64,000 nt of DNA. Origin: Saprospira grandis DSM 2844. GTDB lineage: Bacteria; Bacteroidota; Bacteroidia; Chitinophagales; Saprospiraceae. Shown in pieces: positions 1 to 8,754 of the stretch (positions are counted from its first letter, which is position 1; each line of letters starts with the position of its first letter). A program made the position numbers and the translations under genes. The stretch lies in assembly GCF_000275825.1 (NCBI RefSeq), contig NZ_JH719942.1:3574391-3638390 (forward strand), given 5' to 3'. Under the pieces are notes generated by a model. It was not told the origin of the DNA. It saw only the letters and a program-made list of their open reading frames with translations, and did no database searches.

Positions 1-132
1 GGATTTTAATCCTCTCCGCACTATAGATGTAGAATGGAATTGTTGTATGGCTGTGGGTTTTAACCCACTGGTCCCCAAAAAACAACCGCCTCCAACCGCC
101 GAAGAAAAACAATGGCCTAAAAAAATTAGATG
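1..132. other. Intergenic stretch with small TTTTAA palindromes
   Basis: No gene is seen. Positions 1-12 (GGATTTTAATCC) and 51-66 (GTGGGTTTTAACCCAC) are perfect palindromes built around TTTTAA; the second recurs at 12359. Positions 81-138 are repeated with few changes at 13090-13147, so this is a copy of a mobile or recombining intergenic module rather than unique sequence. Confidence 0.6.
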
Positions 133-272
133 AGCGGCTGAGGGATAGATAGCAGTGGCCGCAGGCCAGACCCAGTTTTTTTGAGCGCAGCGAAAAAAAA
201 CGCAGGGCCGAGCAGACCTGCGAGCTGCGACATAGCCCGACCCAAGCGAAGCGCAGGGGCAGCCCCTAAAAA
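133..272 (-). repeat. GC-rich intergenic repeat, copy 1
   Basis: Minus-orientation copy of the window-wide family. The core, read on the minus strand, is GCTCGCAGGTCTGCTCGGCC (about 203-225). An A/T-rich arm containing TTTTTTGAGCGCAGCGAAAA forms one of the variable stems. It lies upstream of the ABM-domain gene. Confidence 0.8.
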
Positions 273-296
273 AGAAATCCTAAAAAAGGGCAGTGA

Positions 297-327
297 TTTG
301 CCAAAGTGTTTATTCTCGCTTAGTTTG
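297..327 (+). promoter_or_regulatory. Possible Bacteroidota promoter before the ABM gene
   Basis: TTTG at 297-300 is followed after 20 nt by TAGTTTG at 321-327. This resembles the Bacteroidota TTTG / TAnnTTTG pattern but lacks one base of the downstream box. It lies 25 bp before the chosen start codon. Confidence 0.35.
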
Positions 328-351
328 GGGAAACGTTTAAAAAAAGAACTG

Positions 352-651
352 ATGAAAGAACAAAAATTAACAATTGTCGCTCAATTAGAAGTGAAGGCCG
401 AAAAAGTTGAATTTATTAAGGAAGAATTATTTAAATTGGTAAGCGCTACTCGTTTGGAGGAAGGTTGTATAACCTATGACTTAAATCAGGACCTTAAAGA
501 TCCGAATTCATTTTTAATTTATGAGCTTTGGGAAAGTCGCGCGCTTTGGGAGCAGCATATGCAAAGCGAACATTTGTTGGCCTATCGAGAAGCTGCTGCG
601 GATGCGCTTGTTCAGTTTTCTGTGCAAGAAATGCAGGGCTTAGAACCATAA
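352..651 (+). CDS. Antibiotic biosynthesis monooxygenase (ABM) domain protein
   Basis: A 99-residue protein with the size and layout of single-domain ABM/YgiN-like dimeric ferredoxin-fold proteins: an N-terminal beta strand (LTIVAQLEVK), a helix, the segment RLEEGCITYDL, and the hallmark FLIYELWESRALWEQHMQS, where E and W sit at the usual positions. Such proteins act as small cofactor-free oxygenases, quinone oxidoreductases or merely stress-related dimers, so the substrate cannot be given. The open frame extends upstream to 181, but that part is translated intergenic repeat, so the ATG at 352 is chosen; a promoter-like element precedes it. It ends 10 bp before the kinase gene and may be cotranscribed with it. 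Confidence 0.8.
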   Translation: MKEQKLTIVAQLEVKAEKVEFIKEELFKLVSATRLEEGCITYDLNQDLKDPNSFLIYELWESRALWEQHMQSEHLLAYREAAADALVQFSVQEMQGLEP

Positions 652-661
652 ACAACAGTAA

Positions 662-2737
662 ATGCAAAGCCTTTATTTAAGTAAACGCAAAGACAAAATT
701 ATTTTGGCCAGCAAAGCTTTTGCGGCTGGGGGAGAAGGGCAGTTGTTTAAAATTAGAACGCCAAACAACTATCAAGATCGGGTAGCAAAAATTTATCATC
801 CGCATAAATTGACGGAAGAAAAAATTGCGAAGCTTGGGCTTTTATTAAAAGATCCTTTGGCGCATTATCGGCCGGAGGAGCAGCCGAGTTTTGTTTGGCC
901 CGAAGATATTGTAGAAAATGAGCGGGGCGAGGCCGTTGGTTTTATTATGCGAATGGTCAGTGGAAAAAAGCTAGAGCTTTTTTGTTTGCCTACTTTGCCC
1001 AAAAAAATGCGTGAAGAATGGGGCCGTTTTGCTTTATCGTCTAAAATGGGCCGAGAATTTCGCCTGCGCATTGCCTTTAACCTAGCCAATGCGCTTTATC
1101 GTTTGCAGCAATCGGAAAAATATGTTTTAGTTGATTTTAAGCCCGAAAATGTTTTATTGCAAAGCGATGGGCAAATTTCTATTGTGGATGTGGACTCGCT
1201 GCAAGTTTCTGAAAATGGAAAATTGCGGTTTAAAGCGGCGGTAACTACGCCAGAATATGCGGCGCCAGAATATTATCGGCAGCCAAGAAGTAATTATTTT
1301 TCTCCTAGTTGGGATAATTTTGCTTTGGCCGTTATTATTTACAAATTATTATTGGGGATTCATCCTTTTGCGGCCTCGGCCAAGGGGAAATGGGAAAACC
1401 TAGCGAGTTTGCATCAAAAAATTGAGGCCGGCTTATTTGTTCATCATCCCAAGGCGGATCAACTTTTTTCATCTGTTCCGCCACCGCATCAAAATTATCA
1501 TAGCTTTTCGGCAGCGTTTCGAGATTTGTTTCAGTTAGCTTTTGTAGAGGGACATAAATCGCCCGAACTTCGCCCTAATGCAGAGAAATGGTGTTGGATG
1601 ATCTTGCAAGAAATGCAAGATGGAAAATTGCGGACTGCTTTTGAGAAAAAAATGAGAGCGCAGACTTTTGCGGCCTATCGCTTGCCCGCTTTAGAAAGTA
1701 TTTTACCCAATTTAAATCAGTATGCAAGCGGAGAGTTGTCTTTATCGCCGACTTTGCGCATGGCTATAGATTGGAAAACGCCCATTCATTTTAAGCAGTT
1801 TTTGCAGGCCGATCCAGCAAAGAAGTACTCTGCTGTTAGTGAAGTTTGGCTGTTGAATATTTTGATTGGTCTATTTATTACGTTTTCTCTTCGCATGCTG
1901 TTGATTTTCATCAGTTCCTCTTTTGCGAGTTGGTTAGAAGAGATGGGGCAAAATCGGCTTGCTTTTTTGATCTTCTTATTTTTTGTGGCCTGGTCCATTA
2001 TTTCTCTGTTTATTGGGCTGCTATTTGGGGGGGCTTATCCGCGTCAAAAATTACAAAATAGCATACACGATCTTATTCAAAGTTTGGAGCATCGAGAAAA
2101 ACAAATGCTTAGAGAGCAGGAGGTTTTGCAAGAAAATATTAAAAAAAGCATGCAAAAGCATCGGCTAAGTTGGCAAAAGAAGTTTGGAGTGGCTCTATTG
2201 GATTGGGAAGCAAAGAAAGAGGCCTTGGCTGCAACTTACCAAGAACTACTGACCGCAGAAAAGGAGTTTGAAACTGCGGCTAAAAAAGAAGTGGTCCATT
2301 TAATTCAGGCGGTGCATCCGGCCTTGCAAAATGTTCGGACTCTTTGGCGGGCGGAAGAAATTTTGGATAAAAAAGAACAGCAGGCTGTTTTGGCCCAAAA
2401 AAATAATCCAGAGGAAAAAGAACGCATTAAAAAACAGTTTGCTGCTTATCGAGCGGCTTTAAAAAAGATCAATCTCAAGCTGCAAGAAAAAATGAAGGCC
2501 TATAAATTATCGCAAGAAGAGCGTTATCAGAAATTTCGCGATCGGATGCAGCTTGAATATGAGGAAGAAGAGCAAAAAATGAAAGCCCTTTATAGAGAGA
2601 CTTATGCCGACATTTGGAAAAAAGAGGAGCGTTTTCATCAAAAAAGTTTAGCCTTATGGTCGCCAGCAGCCTTAAAAGAAATTGATTTGGATATTACTAA
2701 GGCCAAAAAACTAAAGGATAAATTGTCAGAATGGTAG
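662..2737 (+). CDS. Membrane-anchored divergent protein kinase-like protein
   Basis: A 691-residue protein. Residues about 15-320 form a kinase-like domain: glycine loop AAGGEGQLFKI, lysine in VAKIYH, a catalytic-loop equivalent VDFKPENVLL and a metal-loop equivalent VDVDSLQ, then TTPEYAAPEYY. The HRD and DFG motifs are altered (VDF, DVD), as in the COG4248 kinase/HhH family, whose members have similar D-x-K/N-P-x-N loops, so activity is plausible but not certain. Two hydrophobic segments follow at about 395-420 and 430-455, then a long charged coiled coil (about 460-650). I infer an inner-membrane kinase with two cytosolic parts. No PP2C or VWA partner, which often accompanies this family, is next to it. 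Confidence 0.75.
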   Translation: MQSLYLSKRKDKIILASKAFAAGGEGQLFKIRTPNNYQDRVAKIYHPHKLTEEKIAKLGLLLKDPLAHYRPEEQPSFVWPEDIVENERGEAVGFIMRMVSGKKLELFCLPTLPKKMREEWGRFALSSKMGREFRLRIAFNLANALYRLQQSEKYVLVDFKPENVLLQSDGQISIVDVDSLQVSENGKLRFKAAVTTPEYAAPEYYRQPRSNYFSPSWDNFALAVIIYKLLLGIHPFAASAKGKWENLASLHQKIEAGLFVHHPKADQLFSSVPPPHQNYHSFSAAFRDLFQLAFVEGHKSPELRPNAEKWCWMILQEMQDGKLRTAFEKKMRAQTFAAYRLPALESILPNLNQYASGELSLSPTLRMAIDWKTPIHFKQFLQADPAKKYSAVSEVWLLNILIGLFITFSLRMLLIFISSSFASWLEEMGQNRLAFLIFLFFVAWSIISLFIGLLFGGAYPRQKLQNSIHDLIQSLEHREKQMLREQEVLQENIKKSMQKHRLSWQKKFGVALLDWEAKKEALAATYQELLTAEKEFETAAKKEVVHLIQAVHPALQNVRTLWRAEEILDKKEQQAVLAQKNNPEEKERIKKQFAAYRAALKKINLKLQEKMKAYKLSQEERYQKFRDRMQLEYEEEEQKMKALYRETYADIWKKEERFHQKSLALWSPAALKEIDLDITKAKKLKDKLSEW

Positions 2738-2798
2738 TGTTGTCTATTTTTTTTGGGGCCTGCGCTGCGGCTTCGCCTTGCGCCGCTACGGTCCGCAG

Positions 2799-4344
2799 CT
2801 TTCTATTACCCACTTTTTAAAAAAGGATTAAATTTGTTCAAAAATAAGCTAAAATGATGACGATCTCAGCAGCTACCCAAAAAAATGAATAAGCAAACTA
2901 AAAACAATATATTAAAGCTTTATTCTATGTTAGAAGATAATCCTTCTACGCAAATTAAGAATTTAGGAAAAACAAGCTGCAGAGCATAAGATGCTTTACC
3001 GTTTATTTTAGTCAATGCAACCTTTACGGAGGATTATATCCAAGAGGAATATATTAAAGCTGTCATCAAGCATTAGCGAAAGGAGGTAAACAGCGAGTAA
3101 TTGTACCACATGATACTACAGAAATAAGCTATAATAATAGGAAGAATTGGATTAAGAACCAAGAAGGTTTAGGTCCCGGAGGACGAGAATCCAATTTATC
3201 TGTTTTTGGTCATGTAAGCATAGTGATCGATCGAGATACATCTAGTTTTCAATGCATTGGAAGTGCAGATTTATATTCTAGAGATAAAGATAGAGTTACT
3301 TGTAAAGAAAAAGAATAGAAATTCAGGGCCCTTTGCAGGGGAAAAGACACGTTGGTTGATATCTATGCTAGACTCCGATAAAGAGTTAAAAAAGTGAATC
3401 CAGAATTAGATATTTTACATGTTTGTGATCGAGAAGCAGATATATATCCTATGATGGAATGTCTTAATCGGCATAATATAAAATACCTGATTCGTTCTAA
3501 GGAACATAGGAGAACAGCTATTTTAGAGGACAAAAAGAACGTCCCCCTTATCAATCTATTCGATTACCAAGTAGCCCGTCTAAGTACAAACGTACCCCTT
3601 GAAACTAGTCGTAAAGACCTACAAGGAATACAGCTAAAAGTTCGTGTGACAAGGACCCTATTAAAGGTTCCAAAATCTTCAAAATATATAATTGGCGAAC
3701 CTCGACCAGAGCCAATGTATATAAATGTTATAGAGGCTTTTGACCCTACTAAAGCTTTCCCTAATCCCTATCTAAAAAAGAAGATCGAGAAGAAGAAGGA
3801 ATCTATTGGCGGCTGTTTACCAACGAGTCTGTAGACACAGAAGAAGAGCTTTTAGATTTACTTAACTGCTATCAACAGCGGTGGAGAATTGAAACATACT
3901 TTAAATATTTAAAATCAGATGGCTTTGATATTGAAAACATATGTTTAAGAGATGGAGGCGCCATCCGCAAAATGATACTTATGGCAATTAGTGCATCAGA
4001 CAAGATCCTTAGGCTACGAGAGGCCGGATTAAACCAAGATAATGAGACTTCAGCGCTTACTATTTTTACTAAGAAAGAGGTTGATTTTCTCGAGACTATT
4101 TTTGTAGAACATCTAGACGGAGAAAAAAGAAGCCCTTACAATAGTAATCCATTTAACTCTAAATCAATGGCTTGGGCCTACTGGGTCATAGCCTCGCTCG
4201 GAGGCTTTGATGGTATTGTAAAGAAAATAAAACATGCGGCTTCCATTAAAAAAGTAGAGAAAGGACTTGAGCGTTTTTACATTATGTATGACACGGCCAA
4301 AATGCTTGGACAGATCACATAAAATAAAAGTGGGTAATAGAAAG
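2799..4344 (+). mobile_element. IS4-family (IS50-like) insertion sequence, 1546 bp, decayed
   Basis: Perfect 19-bp terminal inverted repeats CTTTCTATTACCCACTTTT (2799-2817) and its complement (4326-4344) are flanked by a 9-bp direct duplication GGTCCGCAG (2790-2798 and 4345-4353). A 9-bp duplication fits IS50/Tn5-like members. The target lay inside an intergenic repeat. The single transposase gene is frameshifted, so the element cannot move on its own. Confidence 0.93.
2885..4322 (+). pseudogene. IS4-family transposase, multiple frameshifts
   Basis: The remains of a DDE transposase are spread over several frames. The N-terminus starts at the ATG at 2885 (MNKQTKNNILKLYSMLEDNP), breaks near 2975, and resumes with LVNATFTEDYIQEEYIKAV. 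The first catalytic Asp is in HDTTEISY (about 3109), the second in CDREADIYPM (about 3424), and the Glu in RWRIETYFKYLKSDGFDIE (about 3881), which matches the IS4-type Y..R...E region. The C-terminal part reads open from 3972 to 4322. The frames differ (2885, 3394 and 3972 are in three different phases), so at least three indels or stops are present. Confidence 0.9.
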
Positions 4345-4460
4345 GGTCCGCAGCTCGCAGGTCTGCTCGGCCCTGCGCAAAAAAACAAGTTTTTTGCTTG
4401 GTCTGCGGCTTCGCCGCACTGCTCCCCATCGCTAGGCCAAGGACCGCTGAGCAAAATAGA

Positions 4461-4847
4461 TTGCTTTTGGCTTGGGTCTTATCTTTTGCTTGTTTAAAAG
4501 TAAAGAAAAAAAGGAAGTTATAAAAAAAAGAGATTTGTTTTCTATGCTATCGTCCTTAAGCCCTAAAAATGAAAGCGAATTATTTTTTTTGACCAAAAAA
4601 AGGGCGGCAAAAAACAAGTCGTTTTTTGCCGCCCTCACTAATTGAAAGCTGCTAATTGAAAGGGGAGGAGCAGTCCTAAAAATAGTTAGGGCTAAAAAAT
4701 GCTCCCGCTTCGCATAAACTAGAAAAAATGTGCCTAAAAAGCTAATGAATTCACCCTCAGCATAAAAAAACTAAATATTATTGCGTTAATAACTTGCATA
4801 CACAAAAGTTTATCTATAACTTTATCTAACAACAAAAACGAAAGACT
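4461..4847. other. Intergenic region with a long hairpin
   Basis: No gene is seen. Positions 4601-4635 form a nearly perfect hairpin (AGGGCGGCAAAAAAC paired to GTTTTTTGCCGCCCT) that could end transcription in either direction. The stretch 4636-4847 is AT-rich and holds the upstream region of the next gene. Confidence 0.5.
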
Positions 4848-5306
4848 ATGCAGCTCGACCAAAAACTTCAGGACTATAAGCTCAGCAAAAAGATGCTCAA
4901 GGCGTTTTACGGCATTTCTTATCCTACTTTGCGCAAGCGTTTGCGGGCGGCGGGTTTGGAGGAGTTTATTGGCCGCAGAAAATTTTTGTTTGCAGAGTTT
5001 CTCCTCATTTTTAAGGCTTTGGGCCAACCTCAAGAAATTATGCAGGAGCTGCAAGAATTGGCCTATTTATATGAGCAACTCTTGGCGCTGGGCCTATTGC
5101 AGGGACAATCTCAAAAAGAGCTGCCCCAAAAAGCAAATATAAAGGAGGATGCGGTGAATAACTTTAGTTTATCGACTTATGAGGGACCGCTAGCCCTGCT
5201 CAATAAATTTATTGACCTTTATTACCGTCTATATTTAGCTGGTCTAGCTGCTTTATATCCTAAAGAAGAGGAAGAGGGCCAAAAAACATTGGCCATGGCC
5301 GCCTAA
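4848..5306 (+). CDS. Small protein with a possible helix-turn-helix N-terminus
   Basis: A 152-residue protein I cannot assign to a named family. Residues 1-45 (KLSKKMLKAFYGISYPTLRK) read like a helix-turn-helix in which an element such as YGISYPTLRKRL would be the recognition helix; the rest is helical and Leu/Gln-rich, with an acidic end (PKEEEEGQK). This suggests a small DNA-binding or phage/plasmid-type regulatory protein, but only by pattern. It starts at an ATG after an A-rich leader and stands alone between two long non-coding stretches. Confidence 0.6.
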   Translation: MQLDQKLQDYKLSKKMLKAFYGISYPTLRKRLRAAGLEEFIGRRKFLFAEFLLIFKALGQPQEIMQELQELAYLYEQLLALGLLQGQSQKELPQKANIKEDAVNNFSLSTYEGPLALLNKFIDLYYRLYLAGLAALYPKEEEEGQKTLAMAA

Positions 5307-5319
5307 ATAACTGGCAGGC

Positions 5320-5416
5320 AAAAAAAATAATTTTTTTTGGGCTTTGATGCAATTATTTTGTTTAGACCTCAGTTATATACTTGAATCGTAACGAAAAATG
5401 ACTTTTAGTTTGTAGA
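5320..5416 (+). repeat. 97-bp direct repeat, copy A
   Basis: An A-run/T-run segment followed by GATGCAATTATTTTGTTTAG, the block TTGAATCGTAACGAAAAATG and TTTGTAGATG. A second copy begins 190 bp downstream. It lies in a 443-bp gene-free stretch. Confidence 0.8.
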
Positions 5417-5509
5417 TGATCCATAGCACTCTATCCTACAAACTATTATTTTTGTTCGATGGTATAACATATACTACTTATTAAAAACAGGAAATATTAG
5501 CCATCAACA

Positions 5510-5607
5510 TAAAAAAATAAATTTTTTTGGCTTTTGATGCAATTATTTTGTTGAGAGCTCAGTTATGTACTTGAATCGCAACGAAAAATGACTTTTATTT
5601 TGTAGAT
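5510..5607 (+). repeat. 97-bp direct repeat, copy B
   Basis: Second copy of the 5320-5416 sequence, with roughly ten substitutions (for example TTGAATCGCAACGAAAAATG). The 90 bp between the copies are also partly similar. The pair lies upstream of the 137-residue coiled-coil protein gene and might hold duplicated regulatory sites. Confidence 0.8.
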
Positions 5608-5749
5608 GGCCCAGAGCTGTGTTTGTCGCACAGCATTATTTTGGCCCTACTATATAACGTATAATACATTTAGAAAAAGTTCTTATTGAATTATGTAGTA
5701 ATCCCCATAGCGAGAGCTACAATTATTTTACCTTCAAACCTATAAAATT

Positions 5750-6163
5750 ATGGTTTATGATTTTTCTGTCATCACGACTACTGATGAGTGTGATGAATTG
5801 GAAGCCCAGCTTCAAACTGAATTGGATGCTGTAAACTATCGTTTGCAGGGCCGCATTTTGCGCCGCGAAAAAAACAGCGACAAGGCCGTCAACCTCAAAG
5901 TAGATGAGCAAAGCTTGTTGAACGAGCAGCAAATGTTGGATAACTTTCTGCCTACGCTTCAGGCGGGTACTCCCCAGCATGAAGAAATTAGCGACCGCAA
6001 AACCACTGTAGATTATCGCCTCTTCAAAGTGCGTGATCAGATGGAGCGCTTTGGTCCCGTTGCCCAACTTATGTTGGAAAGCGCTGTTGATCAGCTCAGC
6101 CGCAATCAAACTTCTTTGCAAGATATGATTGCTCAAGTGCAAGCGCATCGCCTTACGCTCTAG
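5750..6163 (+). CDS. Helical protein of unknown function
   Basis: A 137-residue soluble, mostly helical protein (DECDELEAQLQTELDAVNYR at residues about 11-30; DQMERFGPVAQLMLESAVDQ further on). There is no signal peptide, membrane segment or cysteine. Heptad-like spacing of hydrophobic residues suggests a coiled-coil dimer. The gene has its own clear terminator and follows the duplicated upstream repeats, so it is probably a monocistronic, specifically regulated gene. Not recognised as a known family. Confidence 0.7.
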   Translation: MVYDFSVITTTDECDELEAQLQTELDAVNYRLQGRILRREKNSDKAVNLKVDEQSLLNEQQMLDNFLPTLQAGTPQHEEISDRKTTVDYRLFKVRDQMERFGPVAQLMLESAVDQLSRNQTSLQDMIAQVQAHRLTL

Positions 6164-6201
6164 TCCATTTCTTACTGATTTACTGCTGAGGCAGTAATTT
6201 T

Positions 6202-6231
6202 AAAAGCAGCCCGAAAGGGCTGCTTTTTTTG
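6202..6231 (+). terminator. Rho-independent terminator
   Basis: AAAAGCAGCCC, loop GAAA, GGGCTGCTTTT followed by more T residues; it lies 40 bp after the stop of the 137-residue gene. Confidence 0.9.
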
Positions 6232-6308
6232 TTTTATTTTTTATCGTCTAGATAGGCTAGACGCTTGAGCTTTTAGTTTGTGCTTATTACAAACTAAAAC
6301 TAAAGTTT

Positions 6309-6620
6309 ATGGAACATTTTGGTACTTTTCTAGCCATTCTATTTTGGGTAATTGCTATTTCGGGTTCTGCTGCATTTTTCTATTATGCAAATAGATATCT
6401 TAAAAAACAAACGGCAACAGCCCTTAAATTTTGGCAAATCTTGAGCTTTCTTGCTACTATTTTCTTTTGTTGGTTAGCTTGGTTTTCTTGGGACTTACTT
6501 TATTCTAATGATTCGGATGTGTTAGGAAATTATTGGAGTTTTATAAGTTCAGTAGCTATGGGCCTAGCTACATTAGTCATCGCTATTAGAATTACATCAG
6601 GAACTTATGCTGAAAAATAA
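6309..6620 (+). CDS. Small three-helix membrane protein
   Basis: A 103-residue protein with three predicted membrane helices: about 7-27 (LAILFWVIAISGSAAFFYYA), 40-65 and 78-97, and short charged loops (NRYLKKQTATALK). No known family is evident. It has its own terminator and stands upstream of the ATPase/HNH pair; I see no evidence that it belongs to that system. Confidence 0.7.
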   Translation: MEHFGTFLAILFWVIAISGSAAFFYYANRYLKKQTATALKFWQILSFLATIFFCWLAWFSWDLLYSNDSDVLGNYWSFISSVAMGLATLVIAIRITSGTYAEK

Positions 6621-6650
6621 TTGACTTTCAATTAGTGGCTTTCAAATAAG

Positions 6651-6692
6651 AAGCGGCAGAAAAACTTTAGGGTTTTTTCTGCCGCTTTTTTG
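6651..6692 (+). terminator. Rho-independent terminator
   Basis: AAGCGGCAGAAAAA pairs with TTTTTTCTGCCGCTT around an 8-nt loop and is followed by a T-run. Confidence 0.88.
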
Positions 6693-6837
6693 GCTAGCCT
6701 TACAATTTTTTATTCCAAAATAATTTTAATAATCAATAGGGGGGAAATTTTTATATTGTAGATGATTTAAAGTATTTTTTAGGCTCAAAGTACTTGATAT
6801 GGTGGCTTAATCTACATTTTATAAAAAAAGCATTGAG

Positions 6838-8754
6838 ATGAATTTTTCACTTAGTTTCAAACAAAAGGTATTTGAGGCTTTAAAAGGACTAGACGATCCA
6901 TTTAGAGAAAGAAGAGAGAACTCAATTATTGACTTTTTAGATTTAGTTTGGGATCTAGACTTAATGGAGTCAGAAGATTCTAGATATACAACTGCTCGAG
7001 ATGACATTATTACACATTATCACTCTTTTAATGACTGGAATTTAGATCAGTTATTTATAGAACGACTACGATTATTTGAGGATGACCTAAAATTTAAATC
7101 TTTTGTAGAGGCAATTTTAGACTCAAACTTTAGAGCAGACGATGGTGAAATACAAGAAATAAAAAAATTATTAACTCCACTCCTTTATGAAGAAGGAGCT
7201 TTTTTTCAAAAACAAAATTACCTAGAACCAGAAGGTTATCGATATTTGCTTTTGAAATATGGTTTTCCTGTTGATAATACTATACAGTTTTATATAGTAA
7301 AGTCTGGTGCTGACAAAAAAGAAGTTCTAAAACAAGAGGGGCTAGAATATCCTTTTTTTATCCTAAAAGGATTAAGTTGGGATGACTATAGTTATAAGAG
7401 TAGTTTTACCGTAGAATACTATATGGATTCAAGTAACTGTATTTCTGTTGGAAGTATTAAAGTACTGCATATAGATTCGGACGGTGGATGGGTTCATAAT
7501 CTAATGCCTGAAAAATTTTCAGGGTTAAATTCTAATTTTTGTTCTTTAGGGCAGTCCGAGGACTATTACTTGAATTTGAAAAAAATAGTTGAACAGACTA
7601 ATTCTGATTTTAAGTCAATTCTTTTTGCGCTAAAAGATGCAGCATTCTTTCCATTGATAAGAGAGCAATTTGAGGACAAAATAGGGTATATAAATTCTTT
7701 AATAAGAAATAATAAAGTTGAGCGATTACAACGAGAGATTCCGTTGATTATAAAGGGACTGAACAAATTAAATTTTTACAATTTTGAGTATAAGTTTAAG
7801 CCTAAAGGGGGGGATACGACAATAACGAGTTTTAAATTTAATAATCATAGAGTGTTTCCTAATAGAGTATATGCTCTGATTGGAAAAAATGGCGTAGGTA
7901 AAACACAATTTATTTCACGTCTACCAAGAGATATTGCTAAAGAAAATAGAGAGGCATTCCCAAATGGAGTACCTTTTTTCAGTAAAGTTATTGCAATATC
8001 GTACAGTGTTTTTGATTCTTTTGATATACCAAGTAAATCATATGCATTTAATTATGTTTATTGCGGTTTAAAAGATGCTAGTGGAGATCATATCAAAAAA
8101 ATTGAGTTACAAGAAAAATTTATTCGTTCCTGCGCAGAAATTAAGCGTTTAAAGCGCGAACCTAAATGGACTAAAATCTTAAGTAACTTTTTAGATGAAA
8201 AAATCTTGACTAAAATTCAAGATAACGTTTTTAATTCAGAAGAGAATAAGCACTCTAATATTCAAGAGATAGATGATTTGTTAAGTTCGGGGCAAAGCAT
8301 ATTGTTATATGTATTATCAGAAGTAATTGCACACATAAGATTTGATTCTTTGCTTGTCTTTGATGAACCAGAGACACATTTACATCCAAATGCTATTTCT
8401 CAATTGGTCAACTCCATTTATGAATTAGCAAATGAGTTTGAGTCCTTTTGTATTTTGGCGACGCATTCTCCTTTGATAGTCAGAGAAGTTTTATCTAAGA
8501 ATGTACTTGTTTTTGATAGAGAAAGTGAAGTATTGAATATTAGGAAGTTAGATATAGAAACATTTGGGGCCAATTTAAATGATATAACTGAAAATGTTTT
8601 TGGAAATAGGGATATACCTAAACAGTACAAAAAAATATTACAATCTTTAGTAGATGATGGGTACTCTTTTACTAAAATTAAAGACTTATTAGAATCTGAT
8701 GATATTCCATTGAGTTTAAATGCGCAAATTTACTTGAAAAGCATATTGAAATGA
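6838..8754 (+). CDS. AbiJ-NTD3-like domain fused to an SMC/OLD-type ATPase (PtuA-like)
   Basis: A 638-residue protein. Residues about 10-120 match my memory of the AbiJ N-terminal domain 3: RENSIIDFLDLVWDLDLMES, DSRYTTARDDIITH, a Trp-containing DWNLDQLF segment, and the FRADDGEIQEI end. A middle region follows, and from about 335 an ABC/SMC-like ATPase: Walker A GKNGVGKTQ (about 347-355), a signature-like LLSSGQSILLYVL, Walker B LLVFDEPETHLHP and switch His in ATHSPLIV. The gene overlaps the next, an HNH nuclease, by 4 bp (ATGA), the arrangement of Septu (ptuA-ptuB). I infer an anti-phage ATPase with an added sensor domain. Base composition is more AT-rich than the flanking housekeeping genes, suggesting transfer. 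Confidence 0.82.
   Translation: MNFSLSFKQKVFEALKGLDDPFRERRENSIIDFLDLVWDLDLMESEDSRYTTARDDIITHYHSFNDWNLDQLFIERLRLFEDDLKFKSFVEAILDSNFRADDGEIQEIKKLLTPLLYEEGAFFQKQNYLEPEGYRYLLLKYGFPVDNTIQFYIVKSGADKKEVLKQEGLEYPFFILKGLSWDDYSYKSSFTVEYYMDSSNCISVGSIKVLHIDSDGGWVHNLMPEKFSGLNSNFCSLGQSEDYYLNLKKIVEQTNSDFKSILFALKDAAFFPLIREQFEDKIGYINSLIRNNKVERLQREIPLIIKGLNKLNFYNFEYKFKPKGGDTTITSFKFNNHRVFPNRVYALIGKNGVGKTQFISRLPRDIAKENREAFPNGVPFFSKVIAISYSVFDSFDIPSKSYAFNYVYCGLKDASGDHIKKIELQEKFIRSCAEIKRLKREPKWTKILSNFLDEKILTKIQDNVFNSEENKHSNIQEIDDLLSSGQSILLYVLSEVIAHIRFDSLLVFDEPETHLHPNAISQLVNSIYELANEFESFCILATHSPLIVREVLSKNVLVFDRESEVLNIRKLDIETFGANLNDITENVFGNRDIPKQYKKILQSLVDDGYSFTKIKDLLESDDIPLSLNAQIYLKSILK

Larger units (their letters stand above)
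2751..4460 (+). repeat. GC-rich intergenic repeat, copy 2, split by an IS
   Basis: The left part is 2751-2798 (starting GGGGCCTGCG) and the right part is 4345-4460, with core CTCGCAGGTCTGCTCGGCCC at 4354-4373. Removing 2799-4344 plus one copy of the 9-bp duplication rebuilds a normal element. A variable stem here is CAAAAAAACAAGTTTTTTG. Confidence 0.85.

Noticed and set aside
181-351. N-terminal extension of the ABM-domain protein
   Set aside because: Translation of the GC-rich repeat (GPSRPASC-type peptide also appears in front of other genes, as at 31735 and 20316); the conserved part starts at 352.
662-2737. Kinase as part of a TerD/PP2C/VWA stress cluster
   Set aside because: No such partner genes lie within the window around it.
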